DNA from: DYGX01 sp035325905 | GTDB lineage: Bacteria > Chloroflexota > Anaerolineae > Aggregatilineales > Aggregatilineaceae | Reading direction: 5' to 3' | DNA length: 27,032 bases | Assembly: GCA_035325905.1 (NCBI GenBank) | Contig: DAOKYY010000044.1 | Location: 1 to 27,032, forward strand | Part shown: in pieces, positions 16,231-24,194 of the stretch | Numbering within the stretch: position 1 is the stretch's first letter | Layout of the letters: the number at the start of each line of letters is the position of its first letter | Notes under the pieces: generated by a model | Told to the model about the DNA's origin: nothing | Seen by the model: only the letters and a program-made list of their open reading frames with translations | Database searches by the model: none | Position numbers and translations under genes: made by a program

Positions 16231-16983
16231 CTACTGCGCGACGTAGCCGCCATCCACCAGGATCGGGCTGCCCATGATGAACGAGGCCGCGTCCGAGCAC
16301 AGCCAGACGACCAGCTCGGCGACTTCTTCCGGCTCGCCCAGCCGTCCGACCGGGTGCTGTGTGACAAGGTAGTCACGCACGTCCTGGGCCAGATTTTCCT
16401 CGATGAGCGGGGTGCGGATGAAGGCCGGGCAGACCGCCGACACACGAATCCCCTGGCTGCTGTATTCCAGCGCCGCCGTCTTCGTCAGGCCGACAACGCC
16501 GTGCTTGGCGGCGACGTAGGCAGGCGACTGGGCGTAGCCGACCGTGCCCAGGATCGAGGCCATATTGACGATCACGCCGCCACCGGCTTTGAGCATCTCT
16601 GGAATCTGGTAGCGCATACAATAAAACACGCCCGACAGATTGATCGCGATGACTTGCTCCCAGCCGTCGATAGGGTACTCGCCGGTCGGCGCGGCGGGGC
16701 CGCCGATCCCGGCGTTGTTGCAGGCGAAATGCAGCGCGCCGAACGCCTCAACCGTGGCGCGGACCAACTGCTCGACCTCGGCGGGCTTCGAGACATCCGC
16801 CCGGACGAAGCGCGCCTCGCCGCCCTGTGCCTCGATCAGCCGGACGGTCTCGTTGCCGCCCTGCTCGTCCACATCGCTGACGACGACTTTGACTCCCTCA
16901 CGGGCGTAGGCGAGCGCGGTGCTTTGCCCGATCCCCGACCCTCCGCCGGTAACGATTGCGACTTTGCCTTCCAAACCGTGCAT
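16231..16983 (-). CDS. Short-chain dehydrogenase/reductase (classical SDR)
   Basis: A 250-residue classical SDR. The cofactor motif TGGGSGIG is at 12-19, and D37 at the end of the second strand favours NAD(H) over NADP(H). NNAG is at 89-92, and the catalytic residues are S143, Y156 and K160 (YVAAK). The C-terminal ILVDGGYVAQ ending is typical of the family. Most such proteins oxidise secondary alcohols or reduce ketones; the substrate cannot be inferred. The ATG at 16983 has GGAAGGAG before it; an open frame of 24 further codons upstream lacks family similarity. The gene sits alone, with a terminator after it and the L,D-transpeptidase terminator before it. Confidence 0.93.
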   Translation of the reverse strand: MHGLEGKVAIVTGGGSGIGQSTALAYAREGVKVVVSDVDEQGGNETVRLIEAQGGEARFVRADVSKPAEVEQLVRATVEAFGALHFACNNAGIGGPAAPTGEYPIDGWEQVIAINLSGVFYCMRYQIPEMLKAGGGVIVNMASILGTVGYAQSPAYVAAKHGVVGLTKTAALEYSSQGIRVSAVCPAFIRTPLIEENLAQDVRDYLVTQHPVGRLGEPEEVAELVVWLCSDAASFIMGSPILVDGGYVAQ

Positions 16984-17019
16984 GTTACGCTCCTTCCGCC
17001 TCTCGCTGGCGACCGGCTG

Positions 17020-17041
17020 CTGGCGCGAGGCCCCGCGCCAG
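17020..17041. other. GC hairpin in the SDR leader
   Basis: A perfect 8-bp inverted repeat, CTGGCGCG paired with CGCGCCAG with a 6-nt loop, lies 37-58 nt before the SDR start codon. There is no T-tract, so it may be a leader structure or simply chance in GC-rich DNA. Confidence 0.35.
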
Positions 17042-17058
17042 ATGGCGATTCGCAATAG

Positions 17059-17092
17059 AAAAACGCGTCCCTACTCCAATTCTAGGGACGCG
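17059..17092 (-). terminator. Strong intrinsic terminator after the L,D-transpeptidase gene
   Basis: A perfect 10-bp stem, CGCGTCCCTA (17064-17073) paired with TAGGGACGCG (17083-17092), with a 9-nt loop, is followed on the minus strand by TTTTTC. It begins 31 nt after the transpeptidase stop. Confidence 0.93.
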
Positions 17093-17123
17093 CGGATCGG
17101 TTTGCCCACCGGGGCGCGGCGCG

Positions 17124-18194
17124 CTAGCGATATTCCCCAGAGCTGTAGACATGGACATAGGGCGCGTCGTAGCCGCCGTCGCGGCTCCACTCGAAGGCCC
17201 AGTGCGCGTCGGTGATCGACAGGTTGACGCAGCCGTGACTGTGCCGGTAGCCGAAGCCGTCGTGCCAGTACGTGCCGTGCAGCGAGATCGCCTGGTCGTA
17301 GTACATCACGTAGGGCACGTTTTCCAGCGAGTAAAAGTCGGCCTGGCCCTCGGCGCCGCTCATGTGCCCGTTGACCTGGCGCGCCCAGACCGTGAACGTC
17401 CCTTCGTTGGTCGGCCATTCCGGCAGCCCGGACGAGACCAGCGTGGCGAAGACCGGCGTCTCTTCTTCATACGCGATCATGACCTGCTCGTAGAGGTCGA
17501 CCGCGAACCAGCGGCCCTTGACCTTCGGCGGGCGGGCGGGCGGCACCACCCGCGCGACCATCGTCTGCTGCACCCAGGCGTTGGGGCCGACCAGGTACCA
17601 TTCCCAGCCGCCGACCTCGGCGGTGGCGAAGATGTTCAGGCGGGTGTACCGCTCCAGCTTGGGGTTGGATTCGTCCGCCGCCGCGCCGGGTAGGGCGCTG
17701 GGATGGTGCGGGATCAACACCCACGCCATCGGGTAATCCAGCGCGCCGTCCAGGTAGACGCCCGTGAACTCGCTCGGACGGGCGACGGCCAGCTGGCTGG
17801 CGGGCATCCACTCGCCGTCGTTAATCTCGATCCAGTCGCCCTGCACCTGGTTGACGGTGACGTAGTTGAACCCTTCGTCGATCGCGCCGATCGGCTCGCC
17901 ATTCGGGCGGTTGTAGATGGTGGCGACCCCGCCGACGATCTTGCGGAAGGCGAAGCGCGCCAGCTCGTCCTGGTTGACGGCCAGCGGGCGCACGTCCGGC
18001 GCGGGATGCAGCAGCATCTCGTCCAGCAGCATCTGGTACTCGACCGAGGGCAGGCCCGCCGTGCAGCCGGGGATGTTCGGGCCGGCGAGACAGTCCGCCC
18101 GGCTGGGTCCGGCGGCGCGCGCCGCGCTGTCCGGCAGAGTAAGAGCGACGACGATGAACAGCAGCGTTGCGAGCGTCAAGCGACGAGACAGCAC
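17124..18194 (-). CDS. Secreted L,D-transpeptidase (YkuD family)
   Basis: A 356-residue exported enzyme that would cross-link or modify peptidoglycan through a cysteine active site. The start is the GTG at 18194: GGGAGG lies 6 nt before it and the product begins with a good signal peptide (MLSRRLTLATLLFIVVAL, cut near ARAAG). An in-frame ATG 22 codons upstream gives a poorer, repeat-encoded leader. The catalytic motif is H306, S319, H320, G321, C322, N324 in the HGTYWHDGF...SHGCVNL pattern. The middle region, about 70-140, resembles a bacterial SH3-like domain. Two cysteines near residue 36-45 could form a disulfide. The 10-bp repeat region lies directly upstream, and a strong terminator follows, so it is a single-gene unit. 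Confidence 0.93.
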   Translation of the reverse strand: MLSRRLTLATLLFIVVALTLPDSAARAAGPSRADCLAGPNIPGCTAGLPSVEYQMLLDEMLLHPAPDVRPLAVNQDELARFAFRKIVGGVATIYNRPNGEPIGAIDEGFNYVTVNQVQGDWIEINDGEWMPASQLAVARPSEFTGVYLDGALDYPMAWVLIPHHPSALPGAAADESNPKLERYTRLNIFATAEVGGWEWYLVGPNAWVQQTMVARVVPPARPPKVKGRWFAVDLYEQVMIAYEEETPVFATLVSSGLPEWPTNEGTFTVWARQVNGHMSGAEGQADFYSLENVPYVMYYDQAISLHGTYWHDGFGYRHSHGCVNLSITDAHWAFEWSRDGGYDAPYVHVYSSGEYR

Positions 18195-18206
18195 GATCAA
18201 CCTCCC

Positions 18207-18338
18207 AAAAGCAGCAGCCAAAAGCAGCGAAGAGCAGCAAGAGACAGCTAGATACAGCAAAGGTAGCGAAAACGACTGGCACTTGACCTTCCGGTTCTTA
18301 GCTGTTCCTAGCTGCTTTTAGCTGTTTCTTGCTGCTCC
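18207..18338. repeat. 10-bp-period repeat in two inverted arms
   Basis: The right arm holds four units in phase: TAGCTGTTCC (18299), TAGCTGCTTT (18309), TAGCTGTTTC (18319) and TTGCTGCTCC (18329). The left arm (18207-18268) carries degenerate copies of the same unit on the opposite strand. Positions 18231-18250 and 18319-18338 are inverted copies with 18 of 20 matches, separated by 68 nt. The left arm ends a few bases before the transpeptidase ribosome site, so it lies in that gene's leader. Its function is unknown. Confidence 0.8.
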
Positions 18339-18389
18339 TATTCTACCAAACGCGCGGGGCAGGTGGGCAACGGGCGCGCGGTGGCTGGC

Positions 18390-19136
18390 CTACGCTCGCG
18401 CTGCGAGGCGCTGCACGAAGACCGCGATCCGCTGCTCCAGCCGGGCGTAGAGGCGGCGCGTCTCCTCAAGCTGCCCGGCGGGGTCGCTCGCCAGCTCGGC
18501 CGGATCGACCAGCGACCAGTGCAGGTAGTCGGTCGCGCGCAGCCGGTCGCGGTCGATGCTCTCGTGCACGCGGTCGCAGACGGTGATCACCGTGTCGAAG
18601 GCCAGCACTTCCAGCTCGTCCAGAGATTGCTGGCGTAGGTCGCGCGGGGAGATGCCGTGCTCGGCCAGCACCTGATAGGCGAGCGGCTGGGGCGATTGGC
18701 CCGGCTCGACCCCGGCGCTGTAGGCGTCGAGCGCGCCAGACGCGATATGCCGCGCGATCGCCTCGGCCATCAGCGAGCGAGCGGCGTTGCGCTGGCAGAG
18801 AAACAACACGCGGCAGCGCGGCTCAAGCGCCGGGAGCGGGCGCAGAGACAGCGGCGCGTGCTGGCCGAACCAGCTCTGCACCTCGACCACCGCTTCCAGA
18901 TTCGCTGAGTAGTAGCGGCGGCGCGCGTCCCCGATGCTCTGGTGGACCGCTACCAGATCGGCCTCGGCCAGCACGTTGAGGTGATGCGACAGCAGGTTCT
19001 GGCTCAGGCCGATCTCGCCCATCAGTTCCGAGTTGGACAGATCGTTGAAGGTCAGCAGGTCGAAGATCCGCAGCCGGTTCGGGTCGGAGAGCGCCTTGAA
19101 GACCAGCGCCAGGCGCGTTTCATAGGAGGTCAGCAT
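18390..19136 (-). CDS. ArsR-family HTH fused to low-molecular-weight phosphatase / arsenate reductase-like domain
   Basis: A 248-residue fusion. Residues about 1-90 form an ArsR-type winged helix (ALSDPNRLRIFDLL, then LSQNLLSHHLNVL as the recognition helix). Residues about 107-235 are a low-molecular-weight tyrosine phosphatase fold with the P-loop C114-X5-R120 (CQRNAAR) and general acid D211 in DPAEL. ArsR-ArsC fusions of this order are known. Two features argue against a plain arsenic device: the HTH lacks the As(III)-binding ELCVCDL cysteines, and only C187 is found where thioredoxin-coupled arsenate reductases carry a cysteine pair. No arsenite pump is nearby. The ATG follows GGAG at about 9 nt. 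It lies 42 nt after the STAND gene and may be the last gene of that run. Confidence 0.9.
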   Translation of the reverse strand: MLTSYETRLALVFKALSDPNRLRIFDLLTFNDLSNSELMGEIGLSQNLLSHHLNVLAEADLVAVHQSIGDARRRYYSANLEAVVEVQSWFGQHAPLSLRPLPALEPRCRVLFLCQRNAARSLMAEAIARHIASGALDAYSAGVEPGQSPQPLAYQVLAEHGISPRDLRQQSLDELEVLAFDTVITVCDRVHESIDRDRLRATDYLHWSLVDPAELASDPAGQLEETRRLYARLEQRIAVFVQRLAARA

Positions 19137-19178
19137 GGTACAGGCTCCGTGGATCGGCGGACCGGCAAGGGGGACGGC

Positions 19179-22100
19179 TCACGCGAGAGAAAGCTGCACC
19201 TGCTCGATGACCCAGCGCAGGTTCGGGTTCTGGACCGACTCGAGCGCGCTGCGGCAGGCGAGCCGCGCCGAGGGCAGATCGTCCTCGTCCTGGGCGTGGG
19301 CGGCGGTCGCCAGCCAGGCCAGGGCGCGCTGGTCCGGCTCCGGGTCGTCGCGCTTGAGATCGGCCTGGCGCGCTTCGAGCACGTCGAGCAGCTCGTAAAT
19401 CGCCTCGACGCTCTTGTCGGGCTGCTTCAGCCCGGCGTGCGAGCGGGCGATCAGCGCGTAGATGAAGGTGACATCCTTGAGGTTGGCGTTGTCGCTGCGG
19501 TCGAGCAGGGCGAGCGACTGCTGGGCAGCTTGCAGCGTGGCGCGGCGGCGCTCCAGCTCGTCGAGCGTCTCTTTCAGGTTCTGGCTGGCGGGCCGCGCCA
19601 GGTTGGCGTAGACCGTCACCTTCTGGTAGAACTCGGCGGCTTTTTCGAGGTCGTTCTCGGCGCGGTAGGTATCGGCGATGGCCTGGAGCGTGGCGCTGAT
19701 GCGCTCGTCGCTGCGCGGCGACAGGCTGTTCTCGATCGCCAGCGCCTCGTCGAGCGCGGTGTGCGCCTGGCGGTGCTGGTTGTTCTCGCAGTACAGCCGC
19801 CCCAGCAAGCGCAGCGTGCCGGCGTAGGCGACCGGCTGGAGCGCGCGGTCCATGTAGACCAGCGCCTCGTGATAGCGGGCCAGCGCCGCTTTCAGATCGC
19901 CGGCGGTCTCGTTCGCCTCGGCCAGCGCCTGAAGGGTCTGGACCAGCCGGGCGTTCGACTGGTGCGGCTGAATCTTCTCAATTTCCAGCGCGCGGCGCAG
20001 CGGCTCCAGCGCGTCCGCCGGGCGCCCCATCGCGTGCAGCGTCTGGCCGAGCGCGCGCCAGGTGGCCGCCGCCGCGACGCTGCGCGGCTCGTGGTGCTCC
20101 AGCGCCTCGCGGTAGGTTTTCTCGGCAAGGTCCCACTGCGCCTGGCTGCGGTGCGCCTCGGCGATGGCGTGATAGGTCAGCGCCATTTCGAGCGGCGAGT
20201 GATCGGGCAGGCGGCGCGAGAGGTCCAGCGCCTCGGTCCACGTCTGGCGCGCTTCGTCGTAACGCTCCGCCAGCCGGAAAGCGCGGCCCAGGTTGCGCAG
20301 GGTGTTGACGCGCTCGCGCGGGAAAGACTCGGCGGGCTGCTGCTCCAGCGCGGCCTGATAATTTTGCAGCGCCAGCGGCAGCCGCCCGGCGTCGCGGTGC
20401 ACGTCGGCCAGCTCGCACAGCACGATCCCCAGCTCGCGCGGCTCACCCCACCGGGCGGTTTCGTCGCGCGCCTGCTCGTAAAGCTGGACCGCGCCGGGGT
20501 CGCCCAGCGCCGCCGTGACGCGAGCGAGCTGGTGCAACACATCGCGCGCCAGGCGCGGCGCGTCGGCCCGCTCCAGGATGTTCAGGGCGCGGCGATAGGC
20601 GCGCGCCGCCTCGGCGAGCTGCCCCTGCGCTTCGTGCGTCTGGCCGAGCGCGCGCAGCACGCCGGCGGTGTGCGCCGGGCTGGCGTGCTCGACCTCGCGC
20701 AGCACGACCAGCGCCTCTTCGTACTCGCCAATCGCCTCGGCGTAGCGGTTCAGCCCGCCGAGCGTCTGCGCCAGCGTCGTCAGGACGCGCGCCGCTACGT
20801 CCGGGTGCGCCGCGCGGTCGATCAGGCTGGCGCTGGCGCGCAGGCTGCCAACCGCGTCGGCGGGCCGCTCCTGCGCCAGGTGCAGCGCCGCGAGGGTTTC
20901 GTGCATCAGGCCGCGCTGGTGGGCGTCTGGCTCGTGGACCAGCGCCGTTTCCAGGTGGCGTCGCGCGCTTTCGTGCTCGCCCAGGGCGCGGTACGCCTCG
21001 CCGGTCAGCCGGTGCGCCAGCGCGTGCGTGGCGGGATAGGCTGCCATCTCAGGCGCGAGCAGCGGCTCCAGCGTAAGGATCGCTTCCTCGTTCTGGCCGA
21101 GCGCGGCGTAGGCTTCGCCCAGGTCACGGATCGCGGCCCAGGCGGGCAGCGCGTCCGGTGTCTGGCGCGCGGCCAGGCCGGCTTCGGCCTGGGCGAGGTC
21201 GAGCGCGAGGGCCGGGCGGCCATCCGCCAGCAGGCTGCGCGCCGCCAGCCCCAGCGCCAGCAAACGCAGGCCGGGGTCGGGATCGGCGGCGGCCTCGGCG
21301 GCGCGTGTGGCGAGCGCGTGCGCCCACTCGTCCAGCGACTGGCGGGCGCGGATCGGGCGCTCCATCGCGATCTGGGTCCGGGCGCGCAGCGCCTGCGCGT
21401 AGCCGTAGGGCCGCAGCGGAAACGCGGGGCGGCGCGCGGTAAGCTCGACCATCTCCTGCGCCACGTCCAGCGCGGCGGGCAGGCGCTCGGCGGCGATCAG
21501 CGCCTGGTGCAGCGCCAGCTGGGTGACGAAATAGGCGTGCGGGTCCGCTGACGGCTTGAGGTGGGTCAGCGCGCGGCGATAATTGGCGACGGCGCGATCC
21601 GGGCTGCCGGTGCGGAAATACGCGTCCGCGACACGATGCAGCGCCAGGCCGATCCGCGCGTCGTTGCGCACGGGCATGGCCTGGGCGTGCTCGACCTCGC
21701 CTTCAAACGCGGCGAGCGCCCCGGCGTGGTCGCCCAACTGCCAGAGGGCGCTGCCAAGCGTGCGGTAAGCGTCGGCGGCGTCGCTAGGGGTCTGCGCCCG
21801 CTGGAGCAGATCGAGCGCCTCGCGCGCGGCCTCGACCGCGGCGGCGCTGTCGTCCTGCGCCAGCCGAACGGCGGCCAGGGTCTTCAGCGTGCGCGCCAGC
21901 AGCGTCGTGTCGGGCGGCGACTCGGCGCGGTGCAGGGCGAGCGCGTCTTCCAGGACGGACCGCGCGTCGGCGAGGCGTCCGGCCAGAGCGAGCGCCGCGC
22001 CCAGCCCGCGCAGCGCCTTGGCGCGCGCCGAGGAGTCCTCTCCGGCGGCTTCCACCGCCAGCTGGTAGCCCTCGATCGCCTGCTCGACGTCGCCCCGCAC

Positions 22101-24140
22101 ATGATGCACCTGCGCGCGCAGCAGCGCCGGGGCCGCGCCGGTCTGCCCGGCGATGGCGCTCAGGGCGTCGTCCGGCCTGCCCGCCAGCAAGAAAATCTCG
22201 GCGCTGGCTTCGGGCGGCGCGCCGGTCGCCTGCGTGATCTCGCGCGCGGCCTCGTCATAATGCGCCTGGGCGCGCAGAATCGCGGCGCGCTCCAGGTGGG
22301 CGGCGGGCGCGTCATCCAGCACGGCGAGCGCGTCGGCGTAGCGCCCCAGGTGGCGGTAGACCTGCGCCAGCCCGCGCCGGATCACGCTCAGCGACGGCTC
22401 CGCGCCCAGGTTGAAGACCATCTCGGCGGCTTCGATCAGGTATTCCGCCGCGCGTGCGTGGTCTCCCGCCGCGTCGCGCAGCCGCGCCAGCGCGACCAGC
22501 GTCTCGGCGATGGCGTGCGGGCTGTCGTGCTCGCGGCGCAGCGCCAGCGCCTGGTTCAGCGCCTCCTCGGCGGCTTCCCATTCTCCGGTGTCGGTCAGCG
22601 CCAGCCCTTCGGCGGTCAAGCGGGCGCTCTCGGCCCGCTCGCCGGTCAGCTCCGGCTCGCGCAGCGCGGCGTCCGGCGGCAGCAGCTCCGGCGCGTACTC
22701 GCGCAGATACGGGCGCAGGGTATCGAGCAGCCGCCCGCGCGGCTTGCGCTCGCCCGCCGCCCCGGCCAGATCGAGCGCGTGGCCCAGCGCGGACTCGGCG
22801 CGATAGAGCGCGGGCGACTGGGCGGCGTAGGTCGTCGCGAACCGCTGCGCCCAGCCGATCAGGCGCGCCCGGCCCTCGTCGTAAAATGGTTCTGGAGCCA
22901 TGCGGCCCGCGCAATCCTGCGCCAGCGGGTGCAGGCTGGCGCGCCAGCGGTCGCGGTGATCGACCTGGATCAGCCCGGCCTGCGCCAGCATCAGCAGCCC
23001 GCGCCGCGTGGTCAGCGGCGAGTCGAGCTTGGCGACGGCGTGCAGCGCGGCGAACGGAGCGCCATCTAGCGGGAACAGGCTCAGCGCGGCAAGCAGCTTG
23101 CGATAATCGCCCGGCAGCGCGTCCGCCGAGACCTTGAGGGGCCGCGTGATCCGCGCGTGGTGGGCGGCCAGCGCCGCTTCGACCGCGTCGGCCAGCGCCT
23201 CGCCGCCGGAGTCCGCCAGCGAGAGCGCGGGCATCGCGCCGAGCAGCTCTTCCAATTCGGACAGCGTCAGCTCGTCGTAGCGGATCAGGCGTCCGGCGAC
23301 GGCCAGCGCGAACGGGTGATGTTCCAGCGCGCCCGCCAGGCGGGCCAGCTCGCCCCGGATGCGGCGCGTGTCGCGGATCTCGGCGTGCTGCGCCAGCGCC
23401 TCGATCGCGGCGGTTTCGCCCAGCGCGCGCAGCGTGACCACGCCGGCCGGGTCTTCGACCGGCGGCTCGTCGGGATCGGGCGCTTCCGGCGGCGTCTCGA
23501 CCGCGATCAGGACGTGGTCGGTCAGGCGCGGCAGCGCGTCGATCAGCGGGTCATCCGCCTGCGCGCCATCCAGAATCAGCAGGGTATGATCGTCCAGCTG
23601 CCCGGCGAGCAGCGCGCGACGCCCGGCCGGATCGCCTTCAGCCAGCAGGTGCGGCAGGTTGAGCGTCAGCGCGAGCGTCTGCTCCAGGCGGGCGGGCCGG
23701 TCGATCCACCAGATGCGGCGGAAGCGCTGGCGGGTGCGCTCGTGATTGGCGATGATTGCCAGCAGCGTGGTCTTGCCGATCCCCGCCTCGCCTCGGATCT
23801 GCATCGGGTGGCCGGACAGCAGCGGGCGCAGCGCGCGCTCCAATTCGGCCCCGCGTCCCTCGAAGACGGCCGGGCGGGGCGGCGGCGCGAGGCTGGCGCG
23901 GGCCGCGTCGATCACCTCGCGGGCCGGGCGCGGGTACCAGCGCGGCGGCAGCGGCGGCAGCGGCGGCTCCGGGCGCGGCTCCGGCGCGTCCAGCCGGAAG
24001 GGCGCCTCGGTCAGCCAGGCCGGATCGTGCTCCGCCGGGATGGCGAGCAGCAGCTCGGTCAGCACGCGAAATTCGTCTGCGCGGAAGCCTTCCAGCGCCG
24101 GAGAGAAGTCGGGAAGCGAGGCGGGAGGTTGTGCGGTCAT
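19179..24140 (-). CDS. Giant STAND NTPase with winged helix and long TPR array
   Basis: A 1653-residue protein. A short N-terminal segment (1-90) of unknown fold leads to a proline-rich linker, then an NB-ARC-like STAND ATPase: Walker A GEAGIGKT at 117-124, Walker B LLILDG ending at D191-G192, and an HHPFALAVAG segment near 274-283 in the place of the GLPL motif. A winged-helix region follows at about 335-410. From about 505 to 1500 it is built of tetratricopeptide repeats (A-x-x-x-x-x-x-A-L pattern at about 34-40-residue spacing). STAND proteins act as signal-triggered switches in transcription control, cell death or phage defence. No toxin-like effector (nuclease, protease, TIR, CHAT) is visible. 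There is no Shine-Dalgarno before the ATG; a -10-like element lies 8 nt away. The neighbours are the PpsR-like gene 54 nt upstream and the ArsR-phosphatase fusion 42 nt downstream. Confidence 0.93.
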   Translation of the reverse strand: MTAQPPASLPDFSPALEGFRADEFRVLTELLLAIPAEHDPAWLTEAPFRLDAPEPRPEPPLPPLPPRWYPRPAREVIDAARASLAPPPRPAVFEGRGAELERALRPLLSGHPMQIRGEAGIGKTTLLAIIANHERTRQRFRRIWWIDRPARLEQTLALTLNLPHLLAEGDPAGRRALLAGQLDDHTLLILDGAQADDPLIDALPRLTDHVLIAVETPPEAPDPDEPPVEDPAGVVTLRALGETAAIEALAQHAEIRDTRRIRGELARLAGALEHHPFALAVAGRLIRYDELTLSELEELLGAMPALSLADSGGEALADAVEAALAAHHARITRPLKVSADALPGDYRKLLAALSLFPLDGAPFAALHAVAKLDSPLTTRRGLLMLAQAGLIQVDHRDRWRASLHPLAQDCAGRMAPEPFYDEGRARLIGWAQRFATTYAAQSPALYRAESALGHALDLAGAAGERKPRGRLLDTLRPYLREYAPELLPPDAALREPELTGERAESARLTAEGLALTDTGEWEAAEEALNQALALRREHDSPHAIAETLVALARLRDAAGDHARAAEYLIEAAEMVFNLGAEPSLSVIRRGLAQVYRHLGRYADALAVLDDAPAAHLERAAILRAQAHYDEAAREITQATGAPPEASAEIFLLAGRPDDALSAIAGQTGAAPALLRAQVHHVRGDVEQAIEGYQLAVEAAGEDSSARAKALRGLGAALALAGRLADARSVLEDALALHRAESPPDTTLLARTLKTLAAVRLAQDDSAAAVEAAREALDLLQRAQTPSDAADAYRTLGSALWQLGDHAGALAAFEGEVEHAQAMPVRNDARIGLALHRVADAYFRTGSPDRAVANYRRALTHLKPSADPHAYFVTQLALHQALIAAERLPAALDVAQEMVELTARRPAFPLRPYGYAQALRARTQIAMERPIRARQSLDEWAHALATRAAEAAADPDPGLRLLALGLAARSLLADGRPALALDLAQAEAGLAARQTPDALPAWAAIRDLGEAYAALGQNEEAILTLEPLLAPEMAAYPATHALAHRLTGEAYRALGEHESARRHLETALVHEPDAHQRGLMHETLAALHLAQERPADAVGSLRASASLIDRAAHPDVAARVLTTLAQTLGGLNRYAEAIGEYEEALVVLREVEHASPAHTAGVLRALGQTHEAQGQLAEAARAYRRALNILERADAPRLARDVLHQLARVTAALGDPGAVQLYEQARDETARWGEPRELGIVLCELADVHRDAGRLPLALQNYQAALEQQPAESFPRERVNTLRNLGRAFRLAERYDEARQTWTEALDLSRRLPDHSPLEMALTYHAIAEAHRSQAQWDLAEKTYREALEHHEPRSVAAAATWRALGQTLHAMGRPADALEPLRRALEIEKIQPHQSNARLVQTLQALAEANETAGDLKAALARYHEALVYMDRALQPVAYAGTLRLLGRLYCENNQHRQAHTALDEALAIENSLSPRSDERISATLQAIADTYRAENDLEKAAEFYQKVTVYANLARPASQNLKETLDELERRRATLQAAQQSLALLDRSDNANLKDVTFIYALIARSHAGLKQPDKSVEAIYELLDVLEARQADLKRDDPEPDQRALAWLATAAHAQDEDDLPSARLACRSALESVQNPNLRWVIEQVQLSLA

Positions 24141-24148
24141 AAGCCCGA

Positions 24149-24177
24149 ATTGTAGTGTCTGGAGGGGTGCCGCGCAA
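24149..24177 (-). promoter_or_regulatory. Promoter candidate implying a leaderless STAND transcript
   Basis: TACAAT (24149-24154, five of six) is separated by 17 bp from TTGCGC (24172-24177, four of six). Only 8 nt lie between the -10 and the ATG, so transcription would start at or next to the start codon. The absence of a Shine-Dalgarno agrees with leaderless translation. Confidence 0.5.
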
Positions 24178-24194
24178 CTGCAAACTCGCCCGGT

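Noticed and set aside
18390..19136. Arsenic-resistance operon
   Set aside because: No exporter, no arsenic-binding cysteines in the HTH and no other ars gene nearby.
18942..21551. 869-codon plus-strand open frame
   Set aside because: Antisense to the TPR region of the STAND gene; its repetitive R/Q/V/G-rich composition mirrors the TPR repeats.
19179..24140. Firm call of an anti-phage (Avs-like) STAND
   Set aside because: No recognised effector domain and no phage-defence neighbours are seen, so only the STAND family call is supported.
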